DNA of 64,000 nt from Candidatus Gastranaerophilales bacterium (GCA_944325625.1 CALVAP010000001.1:230029-294028); one strand, 5' to 3'; positions 46,350 to 57,319 are shown, numbered from the stretch's first letter. Program-made: numbers and translations. The notes: generated from the letters alone by a model not told the origin.

Positions 46350-47360
46350 TTACGGGTTGTTTACAAAGTATTCTTCTAATTTACTCATCGTTTTCTCGTC
46401 TATTACATCGTGATTGCCAATTGAGTCAGGATTTTCTTCGCTTATTTGAGAATAAACATTGATAAAGTCACTTAATGACCAGTTAAACTTTTTCATTACT
46501 TCATAAATAGAGTATGTTGTTCCGGAACTGGAGGTTATTTCTTCTCCTGTAAATACATACGTTTTTTCTGCGCTGGCTCCAAATATTCCTGAGCCGTTTC
46601 CTGTTGTACCAAGCTGAGCTATGCCGCAAGTACCGTGTGATTCGTATGTGTTGTTTCCTTCTCCACCAAAGAAGATATTGTATCCGCCCTTATCTATAAG
46701 GGTATCATCACCAGAACCTCCAATGATTATGTTTCGATAACTTGCTTCTCCGTTTTCACCAAAAATGCCAACTGCTTCAAAAGTGTTTGAGCCGTTTCCA
46801 CCATCGATGACTCCGTATTTTCCTCCAATTACAAAGGTATCATTACCGCCTCCACCAACTATTACTGCCCCGTGGCTTTCGAATGTTGTTTCAAGTCGGT
46901 TTGTACCACCTTTGTCTTGTGCGTTGTTGAATTTACCGGCGTCTATGTAGTTATCGCTTCCTGTTCCAAGTGTAACTTTGTTATCTTGACTTTCATTGCT
47001 CATATAAACAAACTGGCTGCCGCTACCTCTTGTTAGGTCTATATTTGAACTTACTGCATCAACCTGAATTGTTCTTTCTGCATTTCCGCCACTTGAGGTT
47101 ACATTCACGTTTTCGCCTACTATATTGTAGTGATTACCGTCAGTGTTTGATAACTTTATTTCATTATCACTGTCGCCTTCGTGTTTGAATAAGTACTGAG
47201 TATAGTCATCTTCGCCTGTTATTCCGAATTGAAGTTGTGCTGTACCAGAAACGGTTCCAACATTAGTAATTTCCGCATTTGTCGCATCTGTAATATTTAT
47301 TATTACATTACCGTCTGCGGCTCTTGAAAATCTCATTGTTGTTCCGATACCGTCAATCAT
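46350..47360 (-). CDS. Beta-roll (RTX-like) repeat protein
   Basis: A 336-residue protein of Gly/Asn/Asp-rich repeats (VGGGGNDTFVIGG, IDGGNGSNTFEAV, IIGGSGDDTLIDKGG, FFGGEGNNTYES) typical of hemolysin-type calcium-binding beta-rolls (GGxGxDx family). The N-terminal 100 residues are beta-rich, and the C-terminal 70 are helical. There is no Sec signal, as expected for type I-secreted proteins, but no type I transporter is near. The ATG at 47360 has GAGG 8 bases upstream; the longer frame to 47420 is unsupported. Confidence 0.65.
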   Translation of the reverse strand: MIDGIGTTMRFSRAADGNVIINITDATNAEITNVGTVSGTAQLQFGITGEDDYTQYLFKHEGDSDNEIKLSNTDGNHYNIVGENVNVTSSGGNAERTIQVDAVSSNIDLTRGSGSQFVYMSNESQDNKVTLGTGSDNYIDAGKFNNAQDKGGTNRLETTFESHGAVIVGGGGNDTFVIGGKYGVIDGGNGSNTFEAVGIFGENGEASYRNIIIGGSGDDTLIDKGGYNIFFGGEGNNTYESHGTCGIAQLGTTGNGSGIFGASAEKTYVFTGEEITSSSGTTYSIYEVMKKFNWSLSDFINVYSQISEENPDSIGNHDVIDEKTMSKLEEYFVNNP

Positions 47361-47603
47361 GACATACCTCGTTAAGTGCCTACATGTAAATAAAAACAAA
47401 GTATATACTATGGTTTTCAATAATATATATTTTTGTTACAAAAATTAATAAAACTGTTTCTCGGTTAACTAATAATGCTAAGAGTTACAAAATCGTTACA
47501 AGTTAGTGTTTTCGTTTTTATTCGGTCTTTCTAAATGAGCCTGTTTGTTATATAATTCTGCTGACAATCATTATTTAAAAATATAAAATTTAAGGAGAAA
47601 AAA

Positions 47604-48602
47604 ATGACAGAAAAAAGAGTTTGGCTGTTCCGTGAAGGGAATGCAGACATGCGCAATTTGCTTGGTGGTAAAGGTGCTAACCTTGCTGAAATGACAAATT
47701 TGGGACTGCCTGTTCCTCCAGGATTAACTATTACAACCGAAACTTGTATGGATTACATTAATAACGGCAATAAGATGCCAGAAGGCTTGATGGATGAAGT
47801 GAGAGCTGCGTTGAAAGACGTTGAAGCCCAAAAAGGACAAAAATTTGGTGATGCTCAAAATCCGCTTTTGGTTTCTGTTCGCTCAGGTGCTAGGGTTTCG
47901 ATGCCTGGTATGATGGAAACTATTCTTAACCTTGGTTTAAACGACCAGACTGTAGAAGCTATGATTAAACTTACCAACAATCCTCGCTTTTGCTATGACT
48001 CATATAGAAGATTTTTAACTATGTTTGGGTCTGTTGCTTGGGAAATGGATAGACAAAAGTATTTTGAATCTGAGCTGGAAAAAGTTAAAGAACGTGAAGG
48101 GGTTAAACAAGATACCGAAATTTCTGCAGAGGGGTTAAAATCTTTAATTCCAGTTTACAAAAATATAATCAAAGAAGTAACAGGTAAAGAATTTCCTCAA
48201 GATCCATATGTTCAACTTCAAGAAGCAATTGAAGCGGTATTTCGTTCTTGGAATATTCCTCGAGCAGTGGCATATAGGAATATGAACAAAATTGACCATA
48301 ATTTTGGTACGGCTGTGAACGTTCAGTCAATGGTTTTTGGTAATATGGGTGATGATTGTGCAACAGGTGTTTCATTTACTCGTAACCCCGCAACCGGTGA
48401 AAATAAGTTTTATGGTGAATATTTGACTAATGCTCAGGGCGAGGACGTTGTTGCGGGTATTAGAACACCAAAACCGATTGCTGAATTGGAAACAGAAATG
48501 CCTGACCTTTATAAACAATACGTAGATATCGCAAAAAAACTTGAACTGGGTTATAAAGATGTTCAGGATATGGAATTTACCATTGAAAAAGGTAAATTAT
48601 AA
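47604..48602 (+). CDS. ppdK: Pyruvate, phosphate dikinase, N-terminal part (interrupted by in-frame TAA)
   Basis: The first 332 residues of PPDK, covering the ATP-grasp nucleotide-binding domain (GNADMRNLLGGKGANLAEMTNLGLPVP and the VRSGARVSMPGMMETILNLGLN loop). SD AAGGAG before the ATG. A TAA at 48600-48602 ends it within the motif that normally reads GKLYxLQTRNGKR: a Tyr codon (TAT/TAC) has become TAA. The frame is unchanged afterwards and continues to 50249. Alone, this part lacks the swivelling His domain and the PEP domain and cannot catalyse the reaction. Confidence 0.9.
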   Translation: MTEKRVWLFREGNADMRNLLGGKGANLAEMTNLGLPVPPGLTITTETCMDYINNGNKMPEGLMDEVRAALKDVEAQKGQKFGDAQNPLLVSVRSGARVSMPGMMETILNLGLNDQTVEAMIKLTNNPRFCYDSYRRFLTMFGSVAWEMDRQKYFESELEKVKEREGVKQDTEISAEGLKSLIPVYKNIIKEVTGKEFPQDPYVQLQEAIEAVFRSWNIPRAVAYRNMNKIDHNFGTAVNVQSMVFGNMGDDCATGVSFTRNPATGENKFYGEYLTNAQGEDVVAGIRTPKPIAELETEMPDLYKQYVDIAKKLELGYKDVQDMEFTIEKGKL

Positions 48603-50249
48603 ATTCTCCAGACTCGTAATGGAAAACGTACGGCAGCAGCAGCAGTGAGAATTGCAGTTGAAATGTGTGAAGAAGGTATTATTAGCAAAGAACGCGCAAT
48701 TCAATTGGTTGATCCCTATAGTGTTAATCAAATTCTTTTACCCTGTTTTGATGCAAAAGCTATGGAAGAAGCCAAAAAAATTGCACACGGTGTAAATGCA
48801 TCTCCTGGGGCAGCAGTTGGTAAGATAGTTTTTGATACGGAAGAAGCTGCAAAAAGAGGTGAGGCAGGTGAAAAGGTTATCCTTGTTCGCGTTGAAACTT
48901 GTCCTGATGATATCCATGGTATGGCAGTATCTCAAGGCGTTCTAACCCTTAGGGGTGGAGCTACTTCTCACGCTGCCGTTGTTGCTAAGGGAATGGGTAA
49001 GCCTTGTGTTTCTGGTTGTGAGGATATGAAAATTGATCTTGCAAATGAAACATTAACAGGTGCGGATGGTTCTGTTTACCACAAGGATGATGTTATTTCT
49101 CTTGATGGTGGAAAAGGTGTTGTTATGGCTGGCGCAGTTAAGCTGGTTGAGGCTCAAATTGATGACAATTGGAACAAGTTCTTCTCTTGGGTTGATGCAA
49201 TTAAACAACTCAAAGTAGAAGCCAATGCCGATACTCCTAAAGACATTGAAAATGCCTTAAAATTTGGAGCAGAAGGTGTGGGACTTTGCAGAACAGAGCA
49301 TATGTTTATGGATCCGGATAGGTTGCCTTGGGTTCAAAAAATGATTATTGCTGGTACGCCTGATGCAAGACGTGAAGCTTTGGACAAGTTGCTTCCTATG
49401 CAATATTCAGATTTTTATGCGATGTTTAAGGCAATTGGCGAAAAACCAATGACGGTCAGACTTTTAGATCCGCCGCTTCACGAATTTTTGCCTTCAAAAG
49501 AAGAACTTATAAAAGAAGTTGCAACATTAAAGGCTTTAAATCAAGATGCTAAAGAAAAAGAAGAATTGTTGCATATTGTTGAAGGCTTGTCAGAATCTAA
49601 CCCTATGATGGGCTTGAGAGGATGTCGTCTGGGGTTAACATATCCGGAGATTAACGAAATGCAAGTTAGAGCAATCTTCGAAGCTGCTTGTGATGTTAAA
49701 AAAGAAGGAATTAATGTTCAGCCTTGGATTATGATTCCGCTTATCGGACATGTTAATGAGTTAAAAGTGGCTAAAGAAATACTTGAAAAAGTTGCTGAAA
49801 TCGTTATGTTAGAAAAAGGAATAAGAGTTGAGTATAAATTTGGTACAATGATTGAAATTCCTCGTGCGGCTCTCACCGCCGATGAAGTTGCGCAATATGC
49901 CGAATTCTTCTCGTTTGGAACAAACGACCTCACTCAAATGACGTTCGGATATTCTCGTGATGATGCAGAAGGCAAATTCCTCAACAGATACGTTGAACAA
50001 AAAATTCTTCCGGCAAATCCTTTTGAGACATTAGACCAAAAAGGAGTAGGAAAGCTTGTTGAAATGTCAATGACATTGGGTAAGGCAGTAAATCCGAAAC
50101 TTGTTGGAGGTGTTTGCGGAGAACATGGTGGAGATCCGGATTCTGTGAAGTTTTGCCATAGAATTGGTTTGAACTATACTTCTTGCTCACCGTTTAGAAT
50201 CCCGCAAGCAAAACTCGCTGCGGCTCAGGCGGTAGTTGAATCCAAGTAA
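48603..50249 (+). CDS. ppdK: Pyruvate, phosphate dikinase, C-terminal part (in frame after the TAA)
   Basis: The remaining 548 residues of PPDK in the same frame. It contains the phosphohistidine domain (GGATSHAAVV, His456 in full-length numbering) and the PEP/pyruvate TIM barrel ending GGVCGEHGGDPDSVKFCH. Joined, the two parts give 881 positions, the usual PPDK length of about 880, with no other lesion. PPDK interconverts pyruvate, ATP and phosphate with PEP, AMP and pyrophosphate. A GTG at 48645 could start this part, but no SD is visible. Sequence error, recent mutation or readthrough are the options. Confidence 0.9.
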   Translation: MLQTRNGKRTAAAAVRIAVEMCEEGIISKERAIQLVDPYSVNQILLPCFDAKAMEEAKKIAHGVNASPGAAVGKIVFDTEEAAKRGEAGEKVILVRVETCPDDIHGMAVSQGVLTLRGGATSHAAVVAKGMGKPCVSGCEDMKIDLANETLTGADGSVYHKDDVISLDGGKGVVMAGAVKLVEAQIDDNWNKFFSWVDAIKQLKVEANADTPKDIENALKFGAEGVGLCRTEHMFMDPDRLPWVQKMIIAGTPDARREALDKLLPMQYSDFYAMFKAIGEKPMTVRLLDPPLHEFLPSKEELIKEVATLKALNQDAKEKEELLHIVEGLSESNPMMGLRGCRLGLTYPEINEMQVRAIFEAACDVKKEGINVQPWIMIPLIGHVNELKVAKEILEKVAEIVMLEKGIRVEYKFGTMIEIPRAALTADEVAQYAEFFSFGTNDLTQMTFGYSRDDAEGKFLNRYVEQKILPANPFETLDQKGVGKLVEMSMTLGKAVNPKLVGGVCGEHGGDPDSVKFCHRIGLNYTSCSPFRIPQAKLAAAQAVVESK

Positions 50250-50270
50250 AAAGCTGAGTTGAACTTTTAG

Positions 50271-50299
50271 GTCGCTGCGATTTAATCGCAGCGACTTTT
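50271..50299 (+). terminator. Rho-independent terminator after ppdK
   Basis: Perfect 10-bp stem GTCGCTGCGA/TCGCAGCGAC, 5-base loop, then TTTTGTTT. Confidence 0.9.
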
Positions 50300-50398
50300 G
50301 TTTCTATGTTTAGATTTGTAAAAGCAAAAAAGATTTTATGCAAGAAATGTTTTTTACGGATATTAAGTAATTGTGTAACACATATGATAGGAATAAAT

Positions 50399-51991
50399 AT
50401 GAAAATTTTGAATATTTCGCAAGCAGATATGCATCGAAAAACCGGAAGTGAACTTTTTAAGAAAGCAGATAATAGTAATTTAGTTTCTACAGTGTCCATA
50501 AAAAGAGAGCTTAAAGGGGTGCCTAGGGCATATGCTTTGAGCTTTTCAGGCGGTTATAGTTTAGATTTGGAGCAAACAGCAAAAGAATTTAGAAAACACG
50601 AGGAAAAACATGGATATAATTCTGTTCCACAACGTGTAAAAGATGAATTAGATATAGTTCTTAGTGAGGGAAACGAAAAAAAACTTACACTCATAGATGT
50701 TCATAAAAAAGTTTACGGAGAAATTTTGTCTGCGACTACGTTAGATGAAATAAGAGAAAAATTTCCGGAATTTACCCAGATAAAGTCGACACAAGATGTT
50801 TCACTGATTAATAATCCTATAGTTAGGGATGCAAAAGCCGGAAAGAGTAAGATTTTTGTTCCTGATGAGGATATAGCTTTACAGTTAATGAAGCTTTATT
50901 GGGCTCAGGGATTTTCTTTGAAGGATATAGCTATAGACGCTTATCCCAAGGCTAATATTGCAACATTAATGGAAAAATTAAATATACCAAGACTCACCCC
51001 ACACTATGGGCATGTTTTGAAATTTTCCGATGTTGAATATAACAAACGATTTAGTGAAGAGATGTCGCTAAGGCAGGAAGAAATCGCTTCACAAAGGAGT
51101 GGTGCTCCGGTTGTTCCAAGAAAAATGAGCGAAGAGCAGAAGAAAAAAATTTCTGATGCGTTAATAAACTATTATTCGGAGCATCCTGAAAAAATACAGG
51201 CGATGACACAGCGTCAGAAAGACTTTTATTCCCAAAATCCTGAGGAGGCTGTCTTTTTTAAATTTGTGATGTTGAAAACTTGGAATATGAGCGCTATGGA
51301 AGTTGTTCGTAGGAAAATGAGCGAATATCTTAAACAACAGGCACATAATAAGAAAAATGCGGATAGTAATGATGAGTGTTTGTTCCTTGATGAAAAGAGT
51401 AATGTGATGAAAGAATTTTGGGATAAAAATCCATATCTCAAAAAGAAATTCTCAAAATCGATGCTCCATGCGTATGAAAAAATGAAAGTTGATGAAAGAT
51501 ACAAAGTTATGCGTAATGTTCTTGATTTTCCGGCATTTCCTCGAGGAATAAAAGACGAAATAGAAGGGTATGCGAAGAAAAAAGGCATAAAACTTCGTGA
51601 TTATGATATGAGTTTGGGTATTCGTTGTGCCGAGTATGGACTTCAGAAAAAAACTAAAGAATTTAAATTAATTTTTGATTATTTTGATGAAAAGCCCGAA
51701 ATGTTCCGTCTTTACAGAGTTACAATAGCTGATCAGGTATGTGAGCTTTTCCGTCATTATTCAATGCCACAGAATAAGTCAAAAGTTGGGGACGCCGTTA
51801 TAGAAGAACTTAGAGGTTTTGTTTCCGATGGGCAAGCAACCAGCTTAAATAATCTTCTTTTTATGTTTGCTAAAGCTGTTAGCATATTGAAAGATTATCG
51901 CGAAGAAGCTGAAATAGAAAGATTAAACAATTCGTTGGAAAAATCTTTTGAAAAAGCAAGAACAATGTTTTGCTCAAAACCTAAAGTCTAA
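50399..51991 (+). CDS. Hypothetical protein with NUMOD3-like motif
   Basis: A 530-residue, lysine-rich, helical protein without signal peptide. Around residues 240-285 the motif MSEEQKKKISDALINYYSEHPE resembles NUMOD3, a DNA-binding helix found next to nucleases (given here by position, key residues S-E-E-x-K-K-I-S). No nuclease motif is evident. ATG 50399 has AGGAA 7 bases upstream; the frame is open to 50306 but begins just after the ppdK terminator. A role in DNA binding is speculative. No recognised close family. Confidence 0.55.
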   Translation: MKILNISQADMHRKTGSELFKKADNSNLVSTVSIKRELKGVPRAYALSFSGGYSLDLEQTAKEFRKHEEKHGYNSVPQRVKDELDIVLSEGNEKKLTLIDVHKKVYGEILSATTLDEIREKFPEFTQIKSTQDVSLINNPIVRDAKAGKSKIFVPDEDIALQLMKLYWAQGFSLKDIAIDAYPKANIATLMEKLNIPRLTPHYGHVLKFSDVEYNKRFSEEMSLRQEEIASQRSGAPVVPRKMSEEQKKKISDALINYYSEHPEKIQAMTQRQKDFYSQNPEEAVFFKFVMLKTWNMSAMEVVRRKMSEYLKQQAHNKKNADSNDECLFLDEKSNVMKEFWDKNPYLKKKFSKSMLHAYEKMKVDERYKVMRNVLDFPAFPRGIKDEIEGYAKKKGIKLRDYDMSLGIRCAEYGLQKKTKEFKLIFDYFDEKPEMFRLYRVTIADQVCELFRHYSMPQNKSKVGDAVIEELRGFVSDGQATSLNNLLFMFAKAVSILKDYREEAEIERLNNSLEKSFEKARTMFCSKPKV

Positions 51992-52094
51992 AAACAGTAT
52001 CGGATGTTAATTATTTTATACGTAAATATTTACAATTCGTACCTTAGAGGGCTTTTTATATTATAATGTTCGTATACACAAAAAGTAATGGGGT

Positions 52095-52952
52095 ATGAAC
52101 ATGGGATATGAAATTTTAAAAAAAGTTGAACTTTGTCCAAATCAGTATGAGTTGACAATAAAAGCACCATATATTACAAGAAATGCAAAGGCAGGGCAGT
52201 TTATAATTTTAAGGGTGGAAGAGGAAGGTGAGAGAGTTCCTCTGACAATAGCCGATTTTAATAGGGAAAAAGGTGAGCTTACAATAGTATATATGGCGGT
52301 TGGTTATACGACAAAGAAGCTGGCAAAGCTTAATGTAGGAGATGAAATAGTAGATATAGTAGGACCCCTCGGACAGCCGACGCATATAGAAAATTACGGT
52401 ACAGTGGTTTGTCTTGCAGGTGGATACGGAGCTGCACCTTGTTATCTTATAGCTAAAGCGTTCAAAGAAGCTGGAAATAAAGTATATATGATTATGGGTG
52501 CAAGGAATAAAGACCTTATTTTCTGGAATGATAAGATGAAAGATGCTTGTAGCGAGCTTTATATAACCACTGATGACGGTTCTTTAGGAACAAAAGGATT
52601 TGTAACCGGAGTAATGGAAGATATTATGAAGCGTGAAAAAGTCGATTATGCAATAGCAGTAGGTCCAATGCCCATGATGAGAGCCGTGGCAGAGTTGACA
52701 AGAGGTAAAGGTATTAAAACAGAAGCAAGCATGAACCCGATTATGGTTGATGGTACGGGAATGTGTGGCGCATGTCGTGTTACTGTCGGTGGTAAGGTTA
52801 AGTTTGCCTGCGTTGATGGTCCGGACTTTGACGCTCATGAAATAGACTTTGATGAAGTTATCAATCGTACAAGAATATACAAAGATGAGGAAAGAAAACG
52901 TTCCGAAAACTGCAACCTGTTAAAACAAGCAGCAGAATTACAAGCAAAGTAG
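52095..52952 (+). CDS. NfnA/SudB-like FAD/NAD-binding and [2Fe-2S] electron-transfer subunit
   Basis: A 285-residue ferredoxin-NADP reductase-like flavoprotein. RVPLTIADFN binds FAD, GGYGAAPC and the following Rossmann part bind NAD(P), and MCGACRVTVGGKVKFAC near residue 228 binds a [2Fe-2S] cluster. Similar to NfnA of the bifurcating NADH-dependent ferredoxin:NADP reductase and to sulfide dehydrogenase SudB; also related to PyrK. The usual NfnB/SudA (GltD-like) partner is not next to it; a four-Cys microprotein and ahcY follow. Partner and reaction are therefore unclear. Confidence 0.8.
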   Translation: MNMGYEILKKVELCPNQYELTIKAPYITRNAKAGQFIILRVEEEGERVPLTIADFNREKGELTIVYMAVGYTTKKLAKLNVGDEIVDIVGPLGQPTHIENYGTVVCLAGGYGAAPCYLIAKAFKEAGNKVYMIMGARNKDLIFWNDKMKDACSELYITTDDGSLGTKGFVTGVMEDIMKREKVDYAIAVGPMPMMRAVAELTRGKGIKTEASMNPIMVDGTGMCGACRVTVGGKVKFACVDGPDFDAHEIDFDEVINRTRIYKDEERKRSENCNLLKQAAELQAK

Positions 52953-52967
52953 TGAGGATAAAATTAT

Positions 52968-54423
<1,456 letters not shown>

Positions 54424-54437
54424 TAGAATATGGGTTT

Positions 54438-54462
54438 AAGCGGGGCATTTGCCCCGCTTTTG
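54438..54462 (+). terminator. Rho-independent terminator after ahcY
   Basis: Perfect 9-bp GC-rich stem AAGCGGGGC/GCCCCGCTT with a 4-base loop ATTT, then TTG. Confidence 0.85.
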
Positions 54463-54485
54463 AAGTTATTAATTTAGGAGTGGAT

Positions 54486-55445
54486 ATGAAAGCAGTTGTC
54501 TTTAACGATAGTTTAAAATTAGTAAATGATTATGCAAAGCCTCAGCCTAAAAAAGATGAGGCCTTGATTAGAGTCCTAATGGCAGGTATATGTAATACCG
54601 ATTTTGAGATAACGAAAGGGTATATGGGTTATAACGGCATTCTCGGGCATGAATTTGTCGGAATTGTTGAAGAAATTAATGGTGAAGATAAGTCTTTGTT
54701 AAAAAAGAGGGTGGTTGGAGAAATTAATTTTGGATGTATGGATTGTGATTATTGTGCAAAGGGGTTGCAGCGGCATTGTTTTAATCGACAAACATTGGGG
54801 ATATGGAAAAAAGACGGCTGTATGGCGGAATATGTGACAATGCCTGTAAAAAACTTGCTGGTTGTGCCTGATAATGTAAGTGATGAGGAAGCTGTAATGG
54901 TTGAGCCATTAGCTGCGGCATTAGAGATATTAGAGCAGCTTCATATAAAACCGTTTGAAAAAGTTCTTGTTTTGGGCGATGGAAAGCTTGGTTTGACGAT
55001 AGCATTGGCATTAAGCTCAGCTGGATTGGATGTAACTCAGGTTGGAAAGCATTCAAATAAGCTAGATATTACGGCAAAACAAGGTGTTAAAACGGTTTTG
55101 TTGAATGACCTAAAAATAACAAAGACTTGGGATGTCGTAGTAGAGGCAACGGGTTCGATTAACGGATTTGAGACTGCTATCGCATTGACAAAACCTCGCG
55201 GCGTTTTGGTTTTAAAAAGTACTGTTGCGAGTGGTAAGGAGTTTAATTTTGCACCGATTGTAATTGATGAAATTACGGTGTTGGGTTCAAGATGCGGTCA
55301 GTTTGCACCTGCGTTAAGATTGTTGGAACAAAAGCGAATTGATTTTAAACCATTGATTAGTGATGTGTATAATGTTGATAATGCACTTGAAGCGTTTGAG
55401 AAAAATAAGGACAAGTCTAGCATCAAGGTTTTGATTAAGTTTTAG
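54486..55445 (+). CDS. Zinc-dependent medium-chain alcohol/polyol dehydrogenase
   Basis: A 319-residue MDR-family dehydrogenase. Catalytic zinc ligands lie in MAGICNTDFE and GHEFVG; the structural zinc lobe is C-x2-C-x2-C-x7-C (CMDCDYCAKGLQRHC). The cofactor-binding glycine motif is VLGDGKLGLTIALALS, which suggests NAD(P). Substrate unknown; resemblance is to sorbitol/threonine-type dehydrogenases. TTAGGAG 6 bases before the ATG at 54486 sets the start, after the ahcY terminator. The next gene starts 8 bp downstream. Confidence 0.85.
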   Translation: MKAVVFNDSLKLVNDYAKPQPKKDEALIRVLMAGICNTDFEITKGYMGYNGILGHEFVGIVEEINGEDKSLLKKRVVGEINFGCMDCDYCAKGLQRHCFNRQTLGIWKKDGCMAEYVTMPVKNLLVVPDNVSDEEAVMVEPLAAALEILEQLHIKPFEKVLVLGDGKLGLTIALALSSAGLDVTQVGKHSNKLDITAKQGVKTVLLNDLKITKTWDVVVEATGSINGFETAIALTKPRGVLVLKSTVASGKEFNFAPIVIDEITVLGSRCGQFAPALRLLEQKRIDFKPLISDVYNVDNALEAFEKNKDKSSIKVLIKF

Positions 55446-55452
55446 AGGGGTA

Positions 55453-56517
55453 ATGCAGAATAAGCGTAAAACATTATTGGGGTTGTTTTTTTCGGCACTG
55501 TTTTTGGTGTTGATATTTTACAACGTCGATATAAATGAGTTAATCCAAACTTTTCGACAATTTAAAGTAAATAATCTTGGAGCAATAGTTGCGATGTTTG
55601 CCTTTTCTCTTTTGATAAGGGCTTGCCGTTGGATGTATCTTCTAAAGTCAGACAAGAGGTTTTCTTTGTATCAGTTGACATCAACATGGGTAATCGGTAA
55701 CTTAATGAATGCGTTTTTGCCGGCAAGAGCCGGAGATATATGGCGTTCTTACGAAGTTGGTGCTAATTCTAGGGAAAGCAAAATGAAGATTTTCGGAAGT
55801 GTAATGCTTGAGCGGATACTCGATGGAGTGAGCGTTTGTGCGATTTTATATTTTTGTATTTTGATGTATGCAAATCTTTCATGGATTAGGCATATGGCTG
55901 ATTTATCGGCATTACTTTTTGGCGGAAGCCTGGTTTCTGTTTATCTCATTGTAAAGTTTGATAAAATAAATCAAATCTGTGATTGTTTGATTGAATTAGC
56001 AGGAAAGTTTCCTGAGAAGGTTAAAGGAGCAGCTGTAGGTTTTGTAAAAAAACTTTCTCATCAGGTTACTCTTTTTGTTGATGGATTTGAGGTCTTAAAG
56101 TCTAATTATTACACGGTGCAAGGGATTGTTATGAGTCTGGCTGTGTGGTTCTTGGAGTGTATTATCACATATTGGGTGATAAAGTCATTCGGGCTTCATT
56201 GTCCGATATCGGCGGCTATGTTTGTTATTTGTTTTGTTGCTCTTGGGTCTATGATTCCCTCAAGTTCAATATTTATAGGCCCGTATCAATATGCATATAT
56301 TTTGGCATTAGGAATTTATTTTGTACCTAAATCGGAGGCGTTGGCAGTTGCGTTTGTTCATCAGTCTATATTGATGTGTTCTTTGGTTGTTTTTTCTGCA
56401 GTTTTCGCTTTGATTAATCTTGCTGTTAGCTTTATTCCCCGTAATTCTGTTCAGGTAGAGGGGGCAAAAGAGAATTCAGCTCGAGAAGCTTTAGCAGGTA
56501 ATTATAAAGAATTCTAA
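55453..56517 (+). CDS. Flippase-like integral membrane protein (LPG synthase TM-domain family)
   Basis: A 354-residue protein of about eight helices, of the lysylphosphatidylglycerol synthase transmembrane/AglD-like (UPF0104) family. Family motifs: FSLLIRACRWMYLLKS, NAFLPARAGDIWRSYEVG and VMLERILDGVSV. Members have been linked to glycolipid or lipid-linked sugar transport; this one's substrate is unknown. Same operon as the dehydrogenase (8 bp gap, GGGG upstream). Its last 86 bp overlap the 3' end of the convergent gene at 56432-57319. Confidence 0.75.
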   Translation: MQNKRKTLLGLFFSALFLVLIFYNVDINELIQTFRQFKVNNLGAIVAMFAFSLLIRACRWMYLLKSDKRFSLYQLTSTWVIGNLMNAFLPARAGDIWRSYEVGANSRESKMKIFGSVMLERILDGVSVCAILYFCILMYANLSWIRHMADLSALLFGGSLVSVYLIVKFDKINQICDCLIELAGKFPEKVKGAAVGFVKKLSHQVTLFVDGFEVLKSNYYTVQGIVMSLAVWFLECIITYWVIKSFGLHCPISAAMFVICFVALGSMIPSSSIFIGPYQYAYILALGIYFVPKSEALAVAFVHQSILMCSLVVFSAVFALINLAVSFIPRNSVQVEGAKENSAREALAGNYKEF

Positions 56518-57319
56518 AATTATCATTGTACCGTATTTTTTGGTATGTTGATTTGTAGTTAAAAAATTTTAGCTCAGTAGAATATATTGCAATCAATGCT
56601 GTGTTTTCAAAAAATGTAAGAGCATATTTTTCGGTCTTGAAAATATCTTTTATACTCAAAAACCATTCACTAAGTTCGTTTGTTAAAAGGCTTTGTGCAA
56701 GCTCAGTATCATTTGAAAAGACAAAAAGTTTGTCGCTGGGAACTCGTGGCAGGTTATTAAACATATCCACGTCAGCATTGTTAGCCAATGTCACTTGAGA
56801 GGAGATGTGTTGATTTATCAAACTCATTGCCATAATTCCTTCAAATACGAGGTCATTTTTTTGAGTTTTTTGGTCATAGAATTTAAGCTTTGGTAACGAT
56901 ATTATTATTTTTTGATTGTTTATTGTCCCATAGAAGCCTATATCAGCAATGTTCTGTGTGAAATTAAAGAGATTCGATTTAACAATTTTGTAGTCAGGAA
57001 CAACTTCATCAGGCATAAATTGAAGGTTCTCAAAGTATGACATAAAAATATTCATGACTTTTTTTTGAATATCAAGTTTGTATTTTTCTGTAATTAAAAG
57101 ATATGGAAGAATAGAAGTAAAAATAAGGGCACCCAGAGATTTACCATCGATATTGACAAGTTTTGCAAATATTACACAAAGTACGATTATAAATAAAGAC
57201 AGGCTAAATGCGAGAAACAACAAGGTTTGTCTTCTTTTTTCCAATAGCAGAAGTTTAGGTTTTAGTGTTGTGTTAATAAAATTGTCCAAATTCTGTAGAT
57301 TGAAAATGTTTTTGTGCAT
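56432..57319 (-). CDS. DUF3137-like membrane protein
   Basis: A 295-residue protein with two adjacent hydrophobic segments (about residues 32-72) and a soluble C-terminal domain, resembling DUF3137 proteins. KIIISLPKLKFYDQKTQKND and VFEGIMAMSL recall the family's conserved part. Function unknown. Its C-terminal coding overlaps the convergent membrane gene by 86 bp, longer than usual. Single gene divergent from folP. Confidence 0.55.
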   Translation of the reverse strand: MHKNIFNLQNLDNFINTTLKPKLLLLEKRRQTLLFLAFSLSLFIIVLCVIFAKLVNIDGKSLGALIFTSILPYLLITEKYKLDIQKKVMNIFMSYFENLQFMPDEVVPDYKIVKSNLFNFTQNIADIGFYGTINNQKIIISLPKLKFYDQKTQKNDLVFEGIMAMSLINQHISSQVTLANNADVDMFNNLPRVPSDKLFVFSNDTELAQSLLTNELSEWFLSIKDIFKTEKYALTFFENTALIAIYSTELKFFNYKSTYQKIRYNDNFRILYNYLLKLLELNSLLPPLPEQNYGE

